Assembly (NCBI GenBank): GCA_029531795.1
Contig: JAPEIS010000001.1
Coordinates: 5,828,001-5,892,000, forward strand
Source: Sclerotinia nivalis
Taxonomy: Eukaryota; Ascomycota; Leotiomycetes; Helotiales; Sclerotiniaceae
DNA: 64,000 nucleotides
Direction: 5' to 3'
Part shown: piece by piece, positions 21,640 through 34,154 of the stretch
How positions within the stretch are numbered: the first letter of the stretch is position 1
How the letters are laid out: each line of letters starts with the position of its first letter
The notes under the pieces: generated by a model
What the model saw: the letters and a program-made list of their open reading frames with translations, nothing else
Told to the model about the DNA's origin: nothing
Databases searched by the model: none
Made by a program: the position numbers and the translations under genes

Positions 21640-23878
21640 TTAGAGTGCTGCATAGCGCTTGGCACAGGCTGTAGCATCATGCACAGCCTGGCCATTGTAA
21701 AGATCCAAGTTCAACTTTCGTGCAACATTCGTCCATTTCTCAGCCTCGACCTGCTTGACGATATCGACCAACCTATCCTCAGCTTCGGTAGTCCATCCGG
21801 CTTTGCTAGTTGACGACCCGTGTTTTGCAGTACCACCGGCCTTCCTACGTTCACTCAAAGGAACAAATTTGAGGCCCTGTGTGGCGAATAGAATAGGCGC
21901 AGTACGATTGTAGCGTCCGTTGACACCACAGACGGTAAGACCTGGTTTTAATCCGGCTGATACACGCTTCGCATTGAGAGACTCGGCAATCTCAGCGAAA
22001 GTTTTGCCCTCATTCTCTTTCATGTTGACAATTGCAACGTTCTCCGGATCATTGGCGCCATAACTTCTCTTGCCAACCTTTTCTCCTGGCGGAGGACGTT
22101 TGAGACCTCTCTTCTTGAGGTGTGCATCCGAGACTGTCTCCTGATCAACCAATACAGGCTGTTGATTAATACCCCACGGCATAATAGCTCCAGAGTATCT
22201 GGATGGAGCCAAATCTTCGCCTGGATTATTAAAAAAGATGCGAGGCTTGCCTGCATTTTTACCACGTCGGGCCATGGCTGGGTGGGAATGAAGAGCACCC
22301 TTGGATACCGTACCGTTTGTGGTTGGTCGTATATTTGATGAACGTAAAACACCAGCACGGTTCTTTTCGACACGATTTGAACGGCGAAAACCAGGCTCGG
22401 AAACAAACATATACTCGTCTTCGTCCCCATCGTATTCCTCAACTTCAGCCATGGATGTATCATAATCGGGACTTTCATCTTGATGATATCTAGCCTGCTC
22501 ATAGTATTCATCCTCATCCATGTTACTATCTTGGTAGTCGGAGGTTTCAAGAGTTGCATCTTCGTTATCACTCACTTCGGCGAATGGTCTGTCACCGCGT
22601 CGCAAAGTTTGCTTGACAACTCGACCTTTGACAGCAGGAGTAGTTGGAACAACAGGGAAGCGAGGCTCTGGAAGACCTGATGTAAGTGTGACTCGCTGAA
22701 ATTGTCGGGAGGCGTAACCGTCATTTTCATGGCTATCATCCATTTTGCCAAAATCATCACCACTATCACCATTTGGCCGAGACTGACCCCGAATGTTGCG
22801 TTCGTTTCTCCCATTACGCTGTTCTTGTAGGTATCGACTGGCAATACGACGATCATTTCGACTCGCAGATGGACTATCAAAATCACTGATACTACCTTGG
22901 CCGCCGCGGATCATCTCAGAAGGATGCATTAAGTTAAGATATCCGTCATCGCTCTGACCTTCAAAAGGGTAGGAATAGTGGCGGGCATCTACTCTGACAC
23001 GTCCGGTAATGTTGTCATGACCCTCATCACCATTGTCATTGTGCTGTTGGAACTGGCCCATGGGACGACGACCTACTCCATCACCAAGTTTCGATTGATT
23101 CGCATTGCGGCGAGTGTTCCGACCAGCAGGTGAACCCTCAGGATCAGCAGTATTGGGTTGTTTGGTTGAAGCGTTGATGACACCAGTTGTGGCTTTGCTA
23201 ATGTTCATATATGCTAGTGAAATGTTAGCTACGAAGATTGAATTTTGCCAACCATCACAAAAATAAATGAGGTTATAAGATTGTAAGTGGACAGCTACGA
23301 CATTGTGCGCTTCCGCCAAATTTTAATGACTGATTTTGAGTTTGAGATGGAGTAGCTCAACCGATGATAAAAAGCTAGGAGCACATCCACCTATAGAATA
23401 TTTATCATGGCATGAAATTAGCCAGATGATATATTAGAGGCACAGGTAATCCTCCAACTACAGATGGGATGAAGGCAAGGATAAGTGATGATTGGGCCAA
23501 GAGTGATGTCCAGAGAGTGTGAAAGGGTTATTATCGACAGCCTCAAATGATTAAAACATAATGTACACAGATGAATGCAAGGGAAGCGGGAGACAAGGGC
23601 AATATATGACAGACAAAACGTGTGATAGTAAACTAGAAACAGTGAAACTTACCATTTTGATAATGTCCATCGGGATCGAAGCCACCACCTCCATGTATTT
23701 CCAATGACGCAGTTTGGTCTTGCTCCATGATGCGTGGATCGATAGGTGATTGTGCCTGTGAGATTTTATTGTCGGAGGGAGGTTGCGCGGTGGTCGGTGG
23801 AGTTTGCGACATGGTGATGACAGGGGAGAGCGCAATCTCTGGAGGAAAATCAGTTTGACATTGGCTTGTTTCAGTCAT
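21640..23878 (-). CDS. Myb/SANT-like HTH protein, probable transcription regulator
   Basis: Exons 23878-23653 and 23213-21640, joined in phase 1 across a 439-nt intron (GTAAGT donor, GCTAAC branch, TCACTAG acceptor), give about 599 residues. The N-terminal two thirds are acidic and disordered, rich in Asp, Asn, Arg and Gly. The last 140 residues hold two helical modules: NVAIVNMKENEGKTFAEIAE with SLNAKRVSAGLKPGLTVCGV, an HTH-like pattern, and GWTTEAEDRLVDIV with KWTNVARKLNLD, a Myb/SANT-like repeat ending in ACAKRYAAL. A DNA-binding nuclear role is inferred. A strong acceptor at 23891 just upstream of the ATG implies an additional 5' exon (see 24529-24597), which would add 27 residues. Confidence 0.75.
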
Positions 23879-24528
23879 TTTGATTGTCTGCTAAAAGATT
23901 TAGTATCAAATTTAGATAATAAACGTGTCGTCAAAAGAAAATGGAAGTATGATTAGAAAGGCAGTGTTGGAAAGAACCCAAAGGTTGGAAGTTGTTGTTT
24001 TGTTGTTGATAAAAAGTAGTTATTTGCAGCAAGATAACTCTCAAGTAGACAAGTTTGAGATGCCAAACCGCGCTAGTCAACAATGCACCTGAGTGTTTTC
24101 AATAGTCAAATTTTTTTGACGGAGAGCACATGGTCGAATTGGAGGTAAGACTCCGCAAATATATTCACTGAAGGCGGGGAAAATAAAAAGCTTCAGATTA
24201 AACATGCTTGTGGAAGAAGAGTTGATAGTATGGCTCTCTTGTACTATAAATATAGCTCGAGAAATGTTCGAGGCTTCCATCAGAATCAGACGATTTACAA
24301 TGCCGTACCTTACCATCAGAACAAGTTGGAAGCCTCTATTATTCAGATACGAAAAAGAGACTATAAGATCATTTTCGAACACTTCGAAAAATAGAGCAGC
24401 ACAGCAATACATCAAAATTGTAACCAGATTTCCAAGAGATAACTAGGTGCAAAAGTTATACAGGTAAAGGCTAGGAATTTGCTATGCGAGGAACAAATTA
24501 TCCTTAAAATGATCGAAGAATGACATAC

Positions 24529-24597
24529 CTTTGATGGATTAGAGAATATAGGATAGTCAGCACCGGGCAACATGATCCTAACACGGCAACGACTCAT
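24529..24597 (-). other. candidate upstream first exon of the Myb/SANT-like gene
   Basis: A 69-nt minus-strand frame starts with ATG (24597) and ends exactly at a perfect GTATGT donor. The next strong acceptor (TACTAAAT branch, CTTTTAG) is at 23891, and joining them continues in frame into the ATG at 23878 through four codons. The intron would be 637 nt. Alternatively it is an unrelated small frame. Confidence 0.35.
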
Positions 24598-25564
24598 TTT
24601 GCAGCTTATGGGATAATAAATTCCACTCTATTAAAACTTAAAACAAGTCTTGGAAGCTTCGCTGTGATACATCACAAAACTTGTTGGAGAGGAGGTGATG
24701 GAAGGCCAGGTCCGTTTTAATGATATGTCGGTCGTATCTTTCTAGGCCTAAAAATAAGTTGTTAAAGAAGAATCTTAATTAAGGAAAATATGGCTATAAT
24801 TGTGATAGTGGTAAAGGGCGGTACGCTGCGACACAACTTGTGATTCGTAGAGAGTGATGATGTTTCCTTCAAATCCTGCCCTGAAAGCATATACTCAAGT
24901 TGAGCCCGTATTCATGGTCCGTGAATTAAAAACATGTTTTCGTCTGAGAGATACCTATTGACTGTCCCAGAAAGTTCTGCACATTTAGTAGATCATTCAC
25001 TCGTAGTCACGAGTAGATTGACGTGCTCATGAACACCCACAGGTCCAGGATTTTAAGGTTGCAACGACAATAGATCAATTATCGCTGCCGTGGTCCGGTT
25101 CCCTAATCATCTGTAGTGTCATCGAGAAAAGTATGTATTGGATCTGCATCATCAGGATGAATTAATACACACCTCAGTCATTATGAAAAAAGCATTCATG
25201 AAATATTGTTGCTTGCTTCGGAGATTCTCGGTAATGCAGACTTTTATCTGGCATTATATATAGGAAAGCAAAAATTTAAAGGCCTGCCTTCGCGGGATGT
25301 TGCCTGGCACTGGAAAGATGGTAAATGAATCTTGGATCCTGGAATGAATGAATCAAGTCTTTAGTATCAAAAAGTGCACACACAAGTTACAAAGAATCAG
25401 ATAATATTCTCAAATACCAATGTATACAAGAACATCTGCCTCGAACATCACAATGAATGTATGCTGTCCAACATACTGAAGTTGTCCTTTAGCATCAATC
25501 GAGAAATGTCTTATTCACTGCATAACATTGTGATTGTGCCAACATGCTAATAATTTGGCAAACC
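24598..25564. other. intergenic, nothing notable
   Basis: No frame, structured RNA signal or repeat that I can support. It is the upstream region of the Myb-like gene and the 3' flank of the TatD-family gene. Confidence 0.4.
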
Positions 25565-26719
25565 TCAAGCAAGCACGAAACGCTTCCAATTTTCTGCCAA
25601 TCTAGTCACACCATGTTCAAGGTCCCAGCCTTTGATCTCGCAGATCTTCCGACACATGTCCTCCAGCATATTATCCATTTTTTCACCAGCAATGTGGAGG
25701 TCACTCTCAATGAGAACACGGTCATCGGGCACCGCTTTAATGACTTCAATTGCTTTAGCACTAGCTGGTGAGGACATATTGATGGCTGCTGAGAACGAAA
25801 AGTATATCTCAGCGGGGACTGAAGGGTGAAAATATTGTTTAAGGGTATCCGGAGGTCCAGAATATGAATGGAGGCAAATACGCGGAGGAAATGGTTTAAA
25901 TATCTCATTTTTTGTATCCTCCTCATCATCCGTATCATCTAATGGGGGTGGTACCCCAGCAGTCTTTTTCTTCTCTCGTTTGCTAAGGACCTTTCGCTCA
26001 TGGCCCTTCCAAGTCTCCTGCAACGTATCAAATAGGACGCCATGAGCTTGCACACCATGGACAGATACAGACCGCTGCATTTCACCTGCAAGCTTCAACT
26101 GCGCCTTAAGAATCACCCTTTGATGGTCCATCTGGACTCGGTATGGCGTAAGACGTCGACCTTCTCTTCCACCAGATGTGAGGCCTGCATCTCGAGACTC
26201 TTCGGCATCCTCAGACCACTCTCTGGGCAAGCGAAATTGCTTGTCTAGGCCAACCTCCCCTACCAATGCTAACGGGTACTTCAAAAGATACTCTTTCGTT
26301 TGACGAAGAAATTGCGTAAGTGGTCGAGGAGGTGGTAATGATACCAGAAATTGTTTGTCGTCTGGTTTTGGCGTCAGAACCTTTCCATAATGATCGATCT
26401 TAAATTTTTCTGTATTAGGCAGAGATGAATCAAACGAGTCGTCGGTGTCATCAAAAATTTGGTATGAGAACCAAGGATGCCATCCAAAACAAGGGATCAT
26501 GCATTCCGTATTTGAGTGATTGTTGGGTTGCAGTTTTTTTAGGCCATAAATATCAGCGACTTGGGCAACAAGCTCTTGATCTTGTGCTCTAGTAGCCATG
26601 ACTGTAAGAACTCTTGACTTCATCGAAGGCATATATTGGATAGAATCCATGGTATCTGTTGGATGGCAATGGGCATCATAAACACCAATATGCCAAGGAA
26701 ATTCGATATTTTCGGCCAT
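25565..26719 (-). CDS. scn1: TatD-family metal-dependent hydrolase, Cut9-interacting protein Scn1 type
   Basis: A single exon of 384 residues with an ATG start. The metal-site motifs of the TatD family occur in order: YDAHCHPTD (HxH, residue ~14), [11 protein letters not shown] (catalytic Glu), SVHGVQAHG and ICLHSYSG (ligand His), and LIESDLH (terminal Asp). A longer acidic and Lys-rich insert ([22 protein letters not shown]) is typical of the fungal Scn1 group. In fission yeast Scn1 interacts genetically and physically with the APC subunit Cut9; TatD enzymes otherwise act as 3'-5' exo-DNases. It is divergent from the small membrane protein gene at 27075. Confidence 0.85.
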   Translation of the reverse strand: MAENIEFPWHIGVYDAHCHPTDTMDSIQYMPSMKSRVLTVMATRAQDQELVAQVADIYGLKKLQPNNHSNTECMIPCFGWHPWFSYQIFDDTDDSFDSSLPNTEKFKIDHYGKVLTPKPDDKQFLVSLPPPRPLTQFLRQTKEYLLKYPLALVGEVGLDKQFRLPREWSEDAEESRDAGLTSGGREGRRLTPYRVQMDHQRVILKAQLKLAGEMQRSVSVHGVQAHGVLFDTLQETWKGHERKVLSKREKKKTAGVPPPLDDTDDEEDTKNEIFKPFPPRICLHSYSGPPDTLKQYFHPSVPAEIYFSFSAAINMSSPASAKAIEVIKAVPDDRVLIESDLHIAGEKMDNMLEDMCRKICEIKGWDLEHGVTRLAENWKRFVLA

Positions 26720-27074
26720 TTCTGTTTAAGTCGGTAAAGTAGATTTGTCAAAGGAGAGAGAGTGAGACAGTCTCCAAGTCTTCCTCATGAATTTATGCTT
26801 TACAGGGAAATTCCTGCATAGCTTGACAAGTGAGGTCAAAAAGTAGATCAACATGATCTACCATTCGAGACGGGTCACAAGGTGGACCGAGCTTTGGCGG
26901 CCGCATTACCCACATGGAATCCGCAAGCAATCACCCCACACATTTCACATGTAAATCATATCATATCAAAAACAAAGCCTCATCATCATGAGCTTCAACT
27001 TTTCAATTGGAGAAGAACTTCATTCCACTTTTCCACGCTAATGTGTTTTGACATTTGATTATTTAGTTAAAATC
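26720..27074. promoter_or_regulatory. divergent promoter, scn1 / membrane-protein gene
   Basis: A 355-bp space between two outward-reading ATGs. It includes a NotI-type palindrome gcggccgc near 26898, one of two such sites in short divergent promoters of this window (the other is near 29105). Confidence 0.5.
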
Positions 27075-27809
27075 ATGAAGTTATTCAGCGCTTTTTACGC
27101 CACAATCTTACCTTTTCTTTTCTTCTTCACAGTTCCTATTGCAATATTCGCATCCATCACTACAACTTTTGCTTTTTGCATCCTGTGCTTTCGAGTCGTT
27201 ATCGTGTACATTGAACTCACCCTCGCCGTCATTCCATACTATCTTTGTGGTCCCAAAGATGATATCAAAGTCTCACAATCCAAAAGGGCAATTTACAACC
27301 CTCCAACTTCAACCTTTCGACGTAAGAAACGAAGAAGCAGCGCTAGCAGCAGTCAATCAGCCACTGGTTCTATCACACTAGTACCAGCTCGCATCCTAAA
27401 GGGCTCGGAGTCGATGCTTGGGTTAGGTCAAAGTGTTGGAATCACTAGAGACTATGAGGGTGTAGGTGGATGGCGTCTCGACGACAGCGGCTCTGATGAT
27501 GATGCGCTGTGGACAAATATGAACTCTAGACTAGAATTGCCTGCGAATCATGGAAGGAGACATCATCAGAGATCTTCGACATCCAGTAGTCTGCCTTCAG
27601 AAGAGCTGAAAAGTCGTAGTCCGGAGGCGACGATGAATACGTCAAAGGCTAGAACACCAACTTCAATAGGATTGGGTTTGGGAGGAGAGACTTATTTTCC
27701 AACAATGACTTCAAGTCCGAAAACTAAGAAGAAACCGTCTTTTGGGTCTGCGTCCGGATCGCCTACTAGTTCGAAGGCTAGTTCTGTTGTGAATATGAAG
27801 CAGATATGA
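27075..27809 (+). CDS. small N-terminally anchored membrane protein, unknown function
   Basis: A single exon of 244 residues; the in-frame TTG upstream is not used as a start. Residues 4-60 contain two adjoining hydrophobic helices (ATILPFLFFFTVPIAIFAS and CFRVVIVYIELTLAVIPYYL), ending in CGPKDD. The rest is hydrophilic, with a basic RRKKRRSS patch, acidic DDSGSDDDA and a Ser/Thr/Gly/Lys-rich tail ending SSVVNMKQI. A hairpin membrane anchor with a cytosolic disordered tail is inferred. Similar short proteins occur widely in ascomycetes as hypotheticals. I recognise no named family. Confidence 0.7.
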   Translation: MKLFSAFYATILPFLFFFTVPIAIFASITTTFAFCILCFRVVIVYIELTLAVIPYYLCGPKDDIKVSQSKRAIYNPPTSTFRRKKRRSSASSSQSATGSITLVPARILKGSESMLGLGQSVGITRDYEGVGGWRLDDSGSDDDALWTNMNSRLELPANHGRRHHQRSSTSSSLPSEELKSRSPEATMNTSKARTPTSIGLGLGGETYFPTMTSSPKTKKKPSFGSASGSPTSSKASSVVNMKQI

Positions 27810-28289
27810 GGCATTGCTGGGTTGGCTTATTAGGATTTTTGTCGGAAAAACGGTCCACAGCACGTATCTCTGGCGTTCTTAATATGGAGCTTTATGCTAT
27901 CCTATAGTGTAAACTGTAGCCCAAATAGTGGGATCCTCGGACTTGTTGGTATTTAAATGAAGCACTAGGGTTTTATTTACGTCAAAATTGGCAGCTTTCA
28001 AATATTGCAAACATTTTTATTCGAACTACAGCCCGAGCTATTGGGAAACCTCTATGATTTTAGATTACGGGGCAGGAAGGCGTTGGGCTTTTGGGCCACT
28101 TATATGTGATGATGTTTATACATTGGAACTATTGCTCATAAATTTCATACAGCACTCTATGTCTGCTAACTGCGGTATCAACCAAACCTCATCTGCAAGT
28201 TAATGCATTAACCAAGAATCCTAGCACCGGAACTCCAGCCCAACTCCCAAATTCTTCCCGAATCATCCATCAAACCCTTCAACTCATCT
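27810..28289. other. intergenic, convergent 3' flanks
   Basis: The space between the stop codons of the membrane-protein gene and SPC24, which converge here. Nothing beyond 3' untranslated sequence is expected or seen. Confidence 0.4.
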
Positions 28290-28940
28290 CTACAAAGTCT
28301 GCCAAAAGTAATTCGCGTAGAAAAACTTCGAGAACTTGTTGTCCATGTTCACCACATGCACATCTCCCTTCTTTCCATTTCGAATAATAGCCTTAGAGTA
28401 TTCTCCACTCTCTCTATCCCTCTCAATATCGATCCCCAACCCTCTATAGACTTTTAATTTGAGACTAATTTCGTCATCCACCTGGCCTCTCTTAACATTC
28501 TCCCCTCCTTCCATCCCCTGCTGTTCTAATTCTTGCAATCGAGCCTGAAGATCTGCAAGTTGTGAAGAGAGACGTTCAGATTCTATCTCCAAGTCACTCG
28601 CTGCTTTTGCAATGCGGAACTTTTGTGTGTCGAGAGTTGCTATTTCGGAGGCGTGTGCTGTGGGAGAGTGGGCGGAAACGGTTTCAAGATGATTATTATT
28701 TAGAGTGTTTAGATTCCTCGATAGTTCTGGGTGTTATTAGTATACGGATTTGATTTTTGATGCCAGAATTAGTCGCTCACTTTTCAATGCGCTCTCCGCT
28801 TCTCTTATTCGGAGGTCTCGAGCTTGTTGTAATGTTGACAGAGATTCATTGATGCGAGCAACAGCGGATTTGTCGGGGACGATGTTAAAATTGCCAATTG
28901 TATGACGGATAAGAGTCGCGGGATCTTCGTCGAGAAGCAT
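28290..28940 (-). CDS. SPC24: kinetochore protein Spc24 (Ndc80 complex)
   Basis: Exons 28940-28781 and 28726-28290, joined in phase 1 across a 54-nt intron, give 198 residues, the usual length. The N-terminal half starts [20 protein letters not shown] and continues into a long heptad coiled coil. The C-terminal globular domain has [16 protein letters not shown], the acidic/basic [19 protein letters not shown] strand pair and the conserved end [14 protein letters not shown]. Spc24 pairs with Spc25 to form the inner-kinetochore end of the Ndc80 complex, which binds the Mis12 complex and CENP-T. It is divergent from FIS1, with 305 bp between the start codons. Confidence 0.92.
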
Positions 28941-29245
28941 TTTATGTATATTTTGAGTGTCAAATGTGGATTTTATTTGTTGTAGGTTTGTGAATGTGAT
29001 AGTGAAGCCAAAAGTTGGGGGTGTTAAGCTCCAAAGTAAACAAACTTTAACGAGCCCACTTCTTGGAACGGCAACCAAAAAAAGGCAACAACCTAAAAGT
29101 CCCACGCGGCCGCGCCACACATGACGCCACAGCTACCCAAGATCAAGCAAACCTAAAGCACCTTCAATCACTTCAGTTAAATAGCTTCATATCGCAACTT
29201 CCATATTGTCTTTTGAAGAATACTAAATTTGAAATATAATTGAAG
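28941..29245. promoter_or_regulatory. divergent promoter, SPC24 / FIS1
   Basis: 305 bp between the two start codons. It contains a palindromic gcggccgc core near 29105, in an otherwise AT-leaning sequence. Confidence 0.5.
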
Positions 29246-29946
29246 ATGAGTGGCGGACTTCCATGTAAGTACAAATATGGCTACCGAAATATTGGATACC
29301 AGGCTCCATACTCTTTTTACAATATTCCTTTACACCTTTCGCCTCGAATCAGTGATGCTAATGAATCTGGCTATACTAGATGCTGCGGATGCCGAAAGGT
29401 TAGTTTTGTTTGGGAGGGGGAACTGGGGAGGTCTTAAAACGCCGAGACTAATAAGATATCAGCCCTTTAAAACCTGCAGAACTTCAGGTTTTGAGAGCAC
29501 AATATGAGAAAGAGGGCGAGCATGTTGGTGTGCAGACACAGTTCAACTACGCATGGGTTTGTCTATTCTACACTCTCACAGTTTCTATGATCAATCGCTG
29601 ACAGGATCAGGGTTTGATCAAATCGAATTCTCGACACGAACAACAAGAAGGAGTTCGACTCCTCTCAGACATATTCCGCATATCTCCAGAACGAAGGAGA
29701 GAATGTCTCTACTACCTCGCCCTCGGCAATTACAAATTAGGAAACTATTCGGAAGCACGACGATACAATGATTTGTTAATAGAAAAGGAACCGGAGAATC
29801 TACAAGCGAGCAGTCTCAAGGGGTTGATCGATGATAAGGTTGCGAAGGAAGGTTTAATAGGTGTTGCTATTCTCAGTGGAGTTGCTATTGCTGCTGGAGT
29901 TGTTGGCTCGATGCTATTCAGAGGCGTGAGTAGAAATAATAGATAA
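29246..29946 (+). CDS. FIS1: mitochondrial fission 1 protein Fis1
   Basis: Four exons: 29246-29264, 29380-29398, 29463-29556 and 29611-29946, giving 155 residues, the family length. The first two exons are only 19 nt each. The TPR-like bundle shows [50 protein letters not shown] and [20 protein letters not shown]. The C-terminal tail anchor is [20 protein letters not shown] followed by a short basic end, as required for outer mitochondrial membrane and peroxisome insertion. Fis1 recruits the dynamin Dnm1 through adaptors for organelle division. The last acceptor was chosen at 29610, giving W-GLIKSNS as in homologues; an acceptor six bases earlier would insert two residues. Confidence 0.93.
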
Positions 29947-30968
29947 TCGGTGGGTTTGAATTCTGAGAAGGTCGATTAAGGAGAATGAATGTGTTTATGT
30001 ATAAATTTGGGGGACTGTGTTTGATATACCATTGGAAGCGAAAGTGCGATCCTACAACATGAGAATAACTTCACTATTCGTTTTGTTCAATATTGGACTT
30101 GAAATGAGTGAATGGATATGTTCCATTTTGTGTTTGTGATTCATCACTCCTTTCAGCATTGACTCCTCAATCCTCTGTTTCATTCTCAGCCTCGGAAGTT
30201 ATCAGAATCAACAAGAATTTTATCGAACGTGGCAATATAATACGTATTCCCTCATCCTGCAAGCAAATTCAAATCGATTTCATTGTACGAATCTTTTACA
30301 TTCATCTGAGGTTACACTTGTAAATACCATTTGGGATACAGATCCTTATCACACTTTTCAGATCTGGAAAAATCCATGGCTACCTAACTATGTAGTCTGA
30401 GATGAAAGGGACCCAACATAGCATAGCATAGCCTTGCCACCACTCACAAACCCATGTCATATATGACAGAGCCAACCACTTTTGCGTCACCGACCCAATC
30501 GCATGGAACCTGTTAGATTCCAATGATTCAACTACTACTTTAACAATCTTCAAGAAAATCCAAAAGAGTGACTTCTTCACCTTTTACTTACATTTACCAT
30601 TGCATGATTAGTTATCAAAAACAAAGTTTGATAATCATAATACGAAGTTTACTTTCTTTCCCTGCCCATACAAATAAATTTCCGGTTTTCAATCTAACGA
30701 GGCAGTTTCCCGAACTGCAGTGCAAGCTTACGCCACAACAACTGTGGGTTGATTTGTGCGTACACACATATCTTAAAGCAATCACACACAACCACACCGA
30801 TTACGATCTCTACAAACCCCCTGCCAGTAGGGATAAAGGTCAACAGTCAGAAGTCGAAGCAAGCACGTTTGATTAACCACTCTGGCTTTCCGGGCGCTGC
30901 GCACCACCGGCCTGGCATTTTCTCTCGGTCTGACTGCCCTTGGGGCATACCAAACCATCAGAGACGCC
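29947..30968. other. intergenic, upstream of RING ligase
   Basis: About 1 kb including the FIS1 3' flank and the promoter/leader of the RING gene. No supportable gene; short frames on both strands have no protein-like content. Confidence 0.4.
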
Positions 30969-32992
30969 ATGGCAGATCCCAGAAATACAAGTGGTGGGAT
31001 TGATAATGGTGGTGGCGGAAGACATTTGGATGCTACCGGTCCTAGGGAAGTGGTTTATTGTCATCAATGTGAGAACGAGTGGTATCAGGATGAACATGGC
31101 TTAGTATGTCCGGCGTGTGAGGGAGAGATTATTGAAATAGTAAGTCTGTTCAAAGTTGCCCCTCTTTTCACTCTTCATCCGATCTTGTTTCTGATAGTTT
31201 CATCTAGGTGGATCCAAATAGTGACCCTCGTCGTGGGATGGACAATTCTCGTAATATTTCGCCATTGCGCGATCTTGCTAACCACAACCCTTGGGCCGAT
31301 GACTCAGATCCGGAAGAAGCAGATATTGAGGAACATATTACACATGGCCCAAATGGCTCTATATTGATTTCACAAACAATAAGAACTACGAGGCCAGGAC
31401 CATTTGGAGGAACCATCAATACAAATACAGGTGGGATGCGTCGAAGGCGGAGCCCAGGTGGCGCTGCAGGAGATGATGATACAATGCGAGATTTCCAGAG
31501 TATGCTGGGGAATCTATTGGGTCCTGATCTGAGATCAAGTCGCACCGGTCGATCTGGTAATGACGACTTATTTCCACGCGCTGAAGAATTTCATACGGGT
31601 GGTGGTGGAGCTGGCTTTGGAATGGGTGGCGGTCGAGGACCTCATATTGTCGGTGGTCGTTACACTTTCGAAGGGAGATTTGAAAACGGTCGATTACGGC
31701 CAAGAGATGCAAACAGTCCCCAGGCTCAGGGAGCACCCGTTGAGGATTTGGCTACGTATGTACCCTTCGGTGATCCTTTTGTTAATTTTTATGAGCTGGT
31801 GCGCCTGCGCAGAGCTCGACCCCTTTCTATTCCCAACTACATGGACGAGTTCCAGGTTATACAAAATCTGGGAACGCGGACCTTTCCCTAATCTTCGTCC
31901 CCATCTTCGTGCTCGTCTCGCTCGATGCCAATTTTCTTTCTATGTTTGCTTAGACAATTTGCTGACCAGACTATCAGACTAATCTCTCATTTGTTTGCTC
32001 AAATAGGTGCGGTGCCCGCACCTGGAACACCTGGTGAAGATGGCGAGCCTCGTCGCGCCGGTATGCCTTTTCCGGGTGTTATAGGCTTACCAGGACTTCT
32101 TCAAACACTTTTCAGTCACCAAAATGCAGTACATGGTGATGCTGTCTATTCGCAAGAGGCATTCGATCAGATCATGTCTCAGCTGATGGAACAGCATCAA
32201 CAATCCAACGCGCCCGGCCCTGCCTCCCCGGACGCCATTTCGGCACTTCCAAAGAAAGCCCTCGACGAAAAGATGCTTGGCCCGGAAGGCAGAGGCGAAT
32301 GTAGCGTTTGCATGGATGATGTATTTCTTACTACTGAAGTTGTCGTACTACCTTGCACTCACTGGTTCCATGAAGCTTGCGCCAGTGCCTGGCTCAGCGA
32401 GCACAACACCTGTCCTATCTGTCGCAAAGGCATTGGAGCCGAAGAGGCACCCTCGTCTCGTCATGCCCATACCAGTAGATCAAGCAATTCAACGACTCCA
32501 CAATCCGCCAATTCTCCAACTAATCGTCGTGCTCGTCTTTCTCGTCTGAATTCAGAACAAAATGAATGGATGGCCCGAAACGAAGCTCGTTTGGAATCTA
32601 TCCGGAATGGTCGCTTCACAGGCCCCTCTTCAGCATCTGCTTCATCAGAAAGAAGGGAAGCGGAAAGACATGCAGAGAGAGTAGCAGAACAAGCCATTGA
32701 AGATAGTCTATTTTCTAATCCTTCATCTCGAAGCGAACACATGCCGGGTTTATTTCCAGGTAGTACTGCATCGACGCCTACGCCGACATTGCACAGAAGA
32801 GATTCGGGCTTGAGTACGGGTACGAATGAGCAACGAAGAGGAATTGGAAGTTCCGGTCCGAGTTTGTCGAGAGATAGGCCAAGGAGTGAGAGGAGTGAAA
32901 GTGATAGCTCAGTTAGGGGAGAGGGAAACGGAAATGGAAATGGAGGGTTGACTGGATGGTTTAGGGAGCGTTGGAATAGGAGGCAGGAATAA
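30969..32992 (+). CDS. RING-H2 E3 ubiquitin ligase, RNF126/RNF115-like
   Basis: Exons 30969-31139, 31208-31755 and 31978-32992 give 577 residues. The start is ATG in a GCCATGGC context. Residues 30-51 form an N-terminal zinc ribbon (YCHQCENEW and LVCPACEGE; C31, C34, C47, C50), as in RNF126/RNF115. The centre is Gly/Arg-rich with SMLGNLLGP and LPGLLQTLFS helices. A RING-H2 domain lies at about 348-388 with spacing C-x2-C-x14-C-x-H-x2-H-x2-C-x10-C-x2-C (CSVCMDD, PCTHWFHEAC, CPICRKG). The C-terminus is Ser/Arg/Glu-rich. It probably ubiquitinates cytosolic quality-control or trafficking substrates. The second intron (222 nt) is long and could hide a small extra exon; its ends fit in frame as given. 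Confidence 0.85.
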
Positions 32993-33376
32993 ATTGGGTG
33001 ATATGTTGAAGGATTTAAAATTTTCTAGAATGGGTTTATGATTCATAGTGTGGTGGAGGAATATAAGGAATATGGAAGTGTTTCCCAAACCACACTATAC
33101 AATCTTCCTACCTTTCTTTCTCCACCACTTACTTTACTACATTACGATATGATACACACAGCACTTGAGAGACAGTAAGCAAGCATGGGATTTGAAATTT
33201 TATGATACGTGCTTTTCTTGTATGATTTTCTTTTAGCTAAGGTAGTCTGAGCGATGATGCTTGGCGTTTTTTACTTATTTATCTATTTATTTACTCTTTC
33301 TTAAGAGATACTGTCTTTTTTTGAACTTTGATTGAGAAGATGGCCGGATGGAAAGAAGGGTTGTGGAAGGTTGCGG

Positions 33377-33495
33377 GGATGGGTGGGTGGATGGATGGAT
33401 GGATGGATGGATGGATGGATGGATGGAGGTGGATGGAGGTGGATGGAGGTGGATGGATGGATGGATGGATGGATGGGTGGATAGAAGACTGGATG
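33377..33495. repeat. (GGAT)n microsatellite
   Basis: About 100 bp of tggatgga repeats interrupted by ggtggatgga units. The open frames through it encode only Trp-Met-Asp-Gly repeats and are not genes. Confidence 0.95.
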
Positions 33496-34124
33496 GATAA
33501 GAATGGTTGAAGGAAGTAGAAAGTTATTAGTAGCTAGATAGTGGCTAGGTAGTGGCTAGGTAGTAGCTAATGGAATAGTTAGTGGAATAGTCAGTGGAAC
33601 AACATAATATAACCGCAAAGTAAAGTAGAGAAAGGGGAGGGGAAAGGAAAGGAAACAAGGAAAGGGAGAAAAAGGATAAGATAGAATGGATAAGATAGAA
33701 CAAATAGGAATTGTATAGATAGTGTTTGTTTAATTACTAGGTATCTATTAGGTATCTATTAGATGAGTGAACTTCAAATGGATCAGTGACGTGATGATAT
33801 TTGATGAGTGGGATGGATGAGATGGGCTGAATATGAAGCTGGATGGATGGAAATAGATGAGTGAGGGAATGAAATGAAATGAAATGATTAAGATGAATGA
33901 GATGAGATTGAGATGAGTGAGGGGACAAAAATAAGATAGAATGGGATGAGGATGGGATGAGTAAATTGAGATAGGCTGAGATAGGCTGAGTATAAGATGG
34001 GAGTGAGATGGGAGTGAGATGATTTGAAACTGTTGGTATCAAATGGTAAGGTTCAAAGTGTAAAGTACTTTAGTCTATTTGATAAAACTTATTCTTGATT
34101 ATTCCTATTCTATATTGAAAGAAC

Positions 34125-34154
34125 GAGCTTCTTAAATAGATATTTAAGAAGCTC
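34125..34154. repeat. perfect 14-bp-arm palindrome
   Basis: gagcttcttaaata, a 2-base loop (ga), then its exact reverse complement. It is followed within 60 bp by two atcacatgat-type sites and a catatga site. It could be a transcription-terminating or recombination-prone hairpin, or part of a decayed LTR. Confidence 0.85.

Noticed and set aside
24077..24415. 112-codon minus-strand frame
   Set aside because: It lies in the presumed first intron or upstream region of the Myb-like gene; hydrophobic, no family pattern, no supporting splice chain.
33328..33510. Trp-Met-Asp-Gly repeat frame
   Set aside because: It is the translation of a GGAT microsatellite without a gene context.
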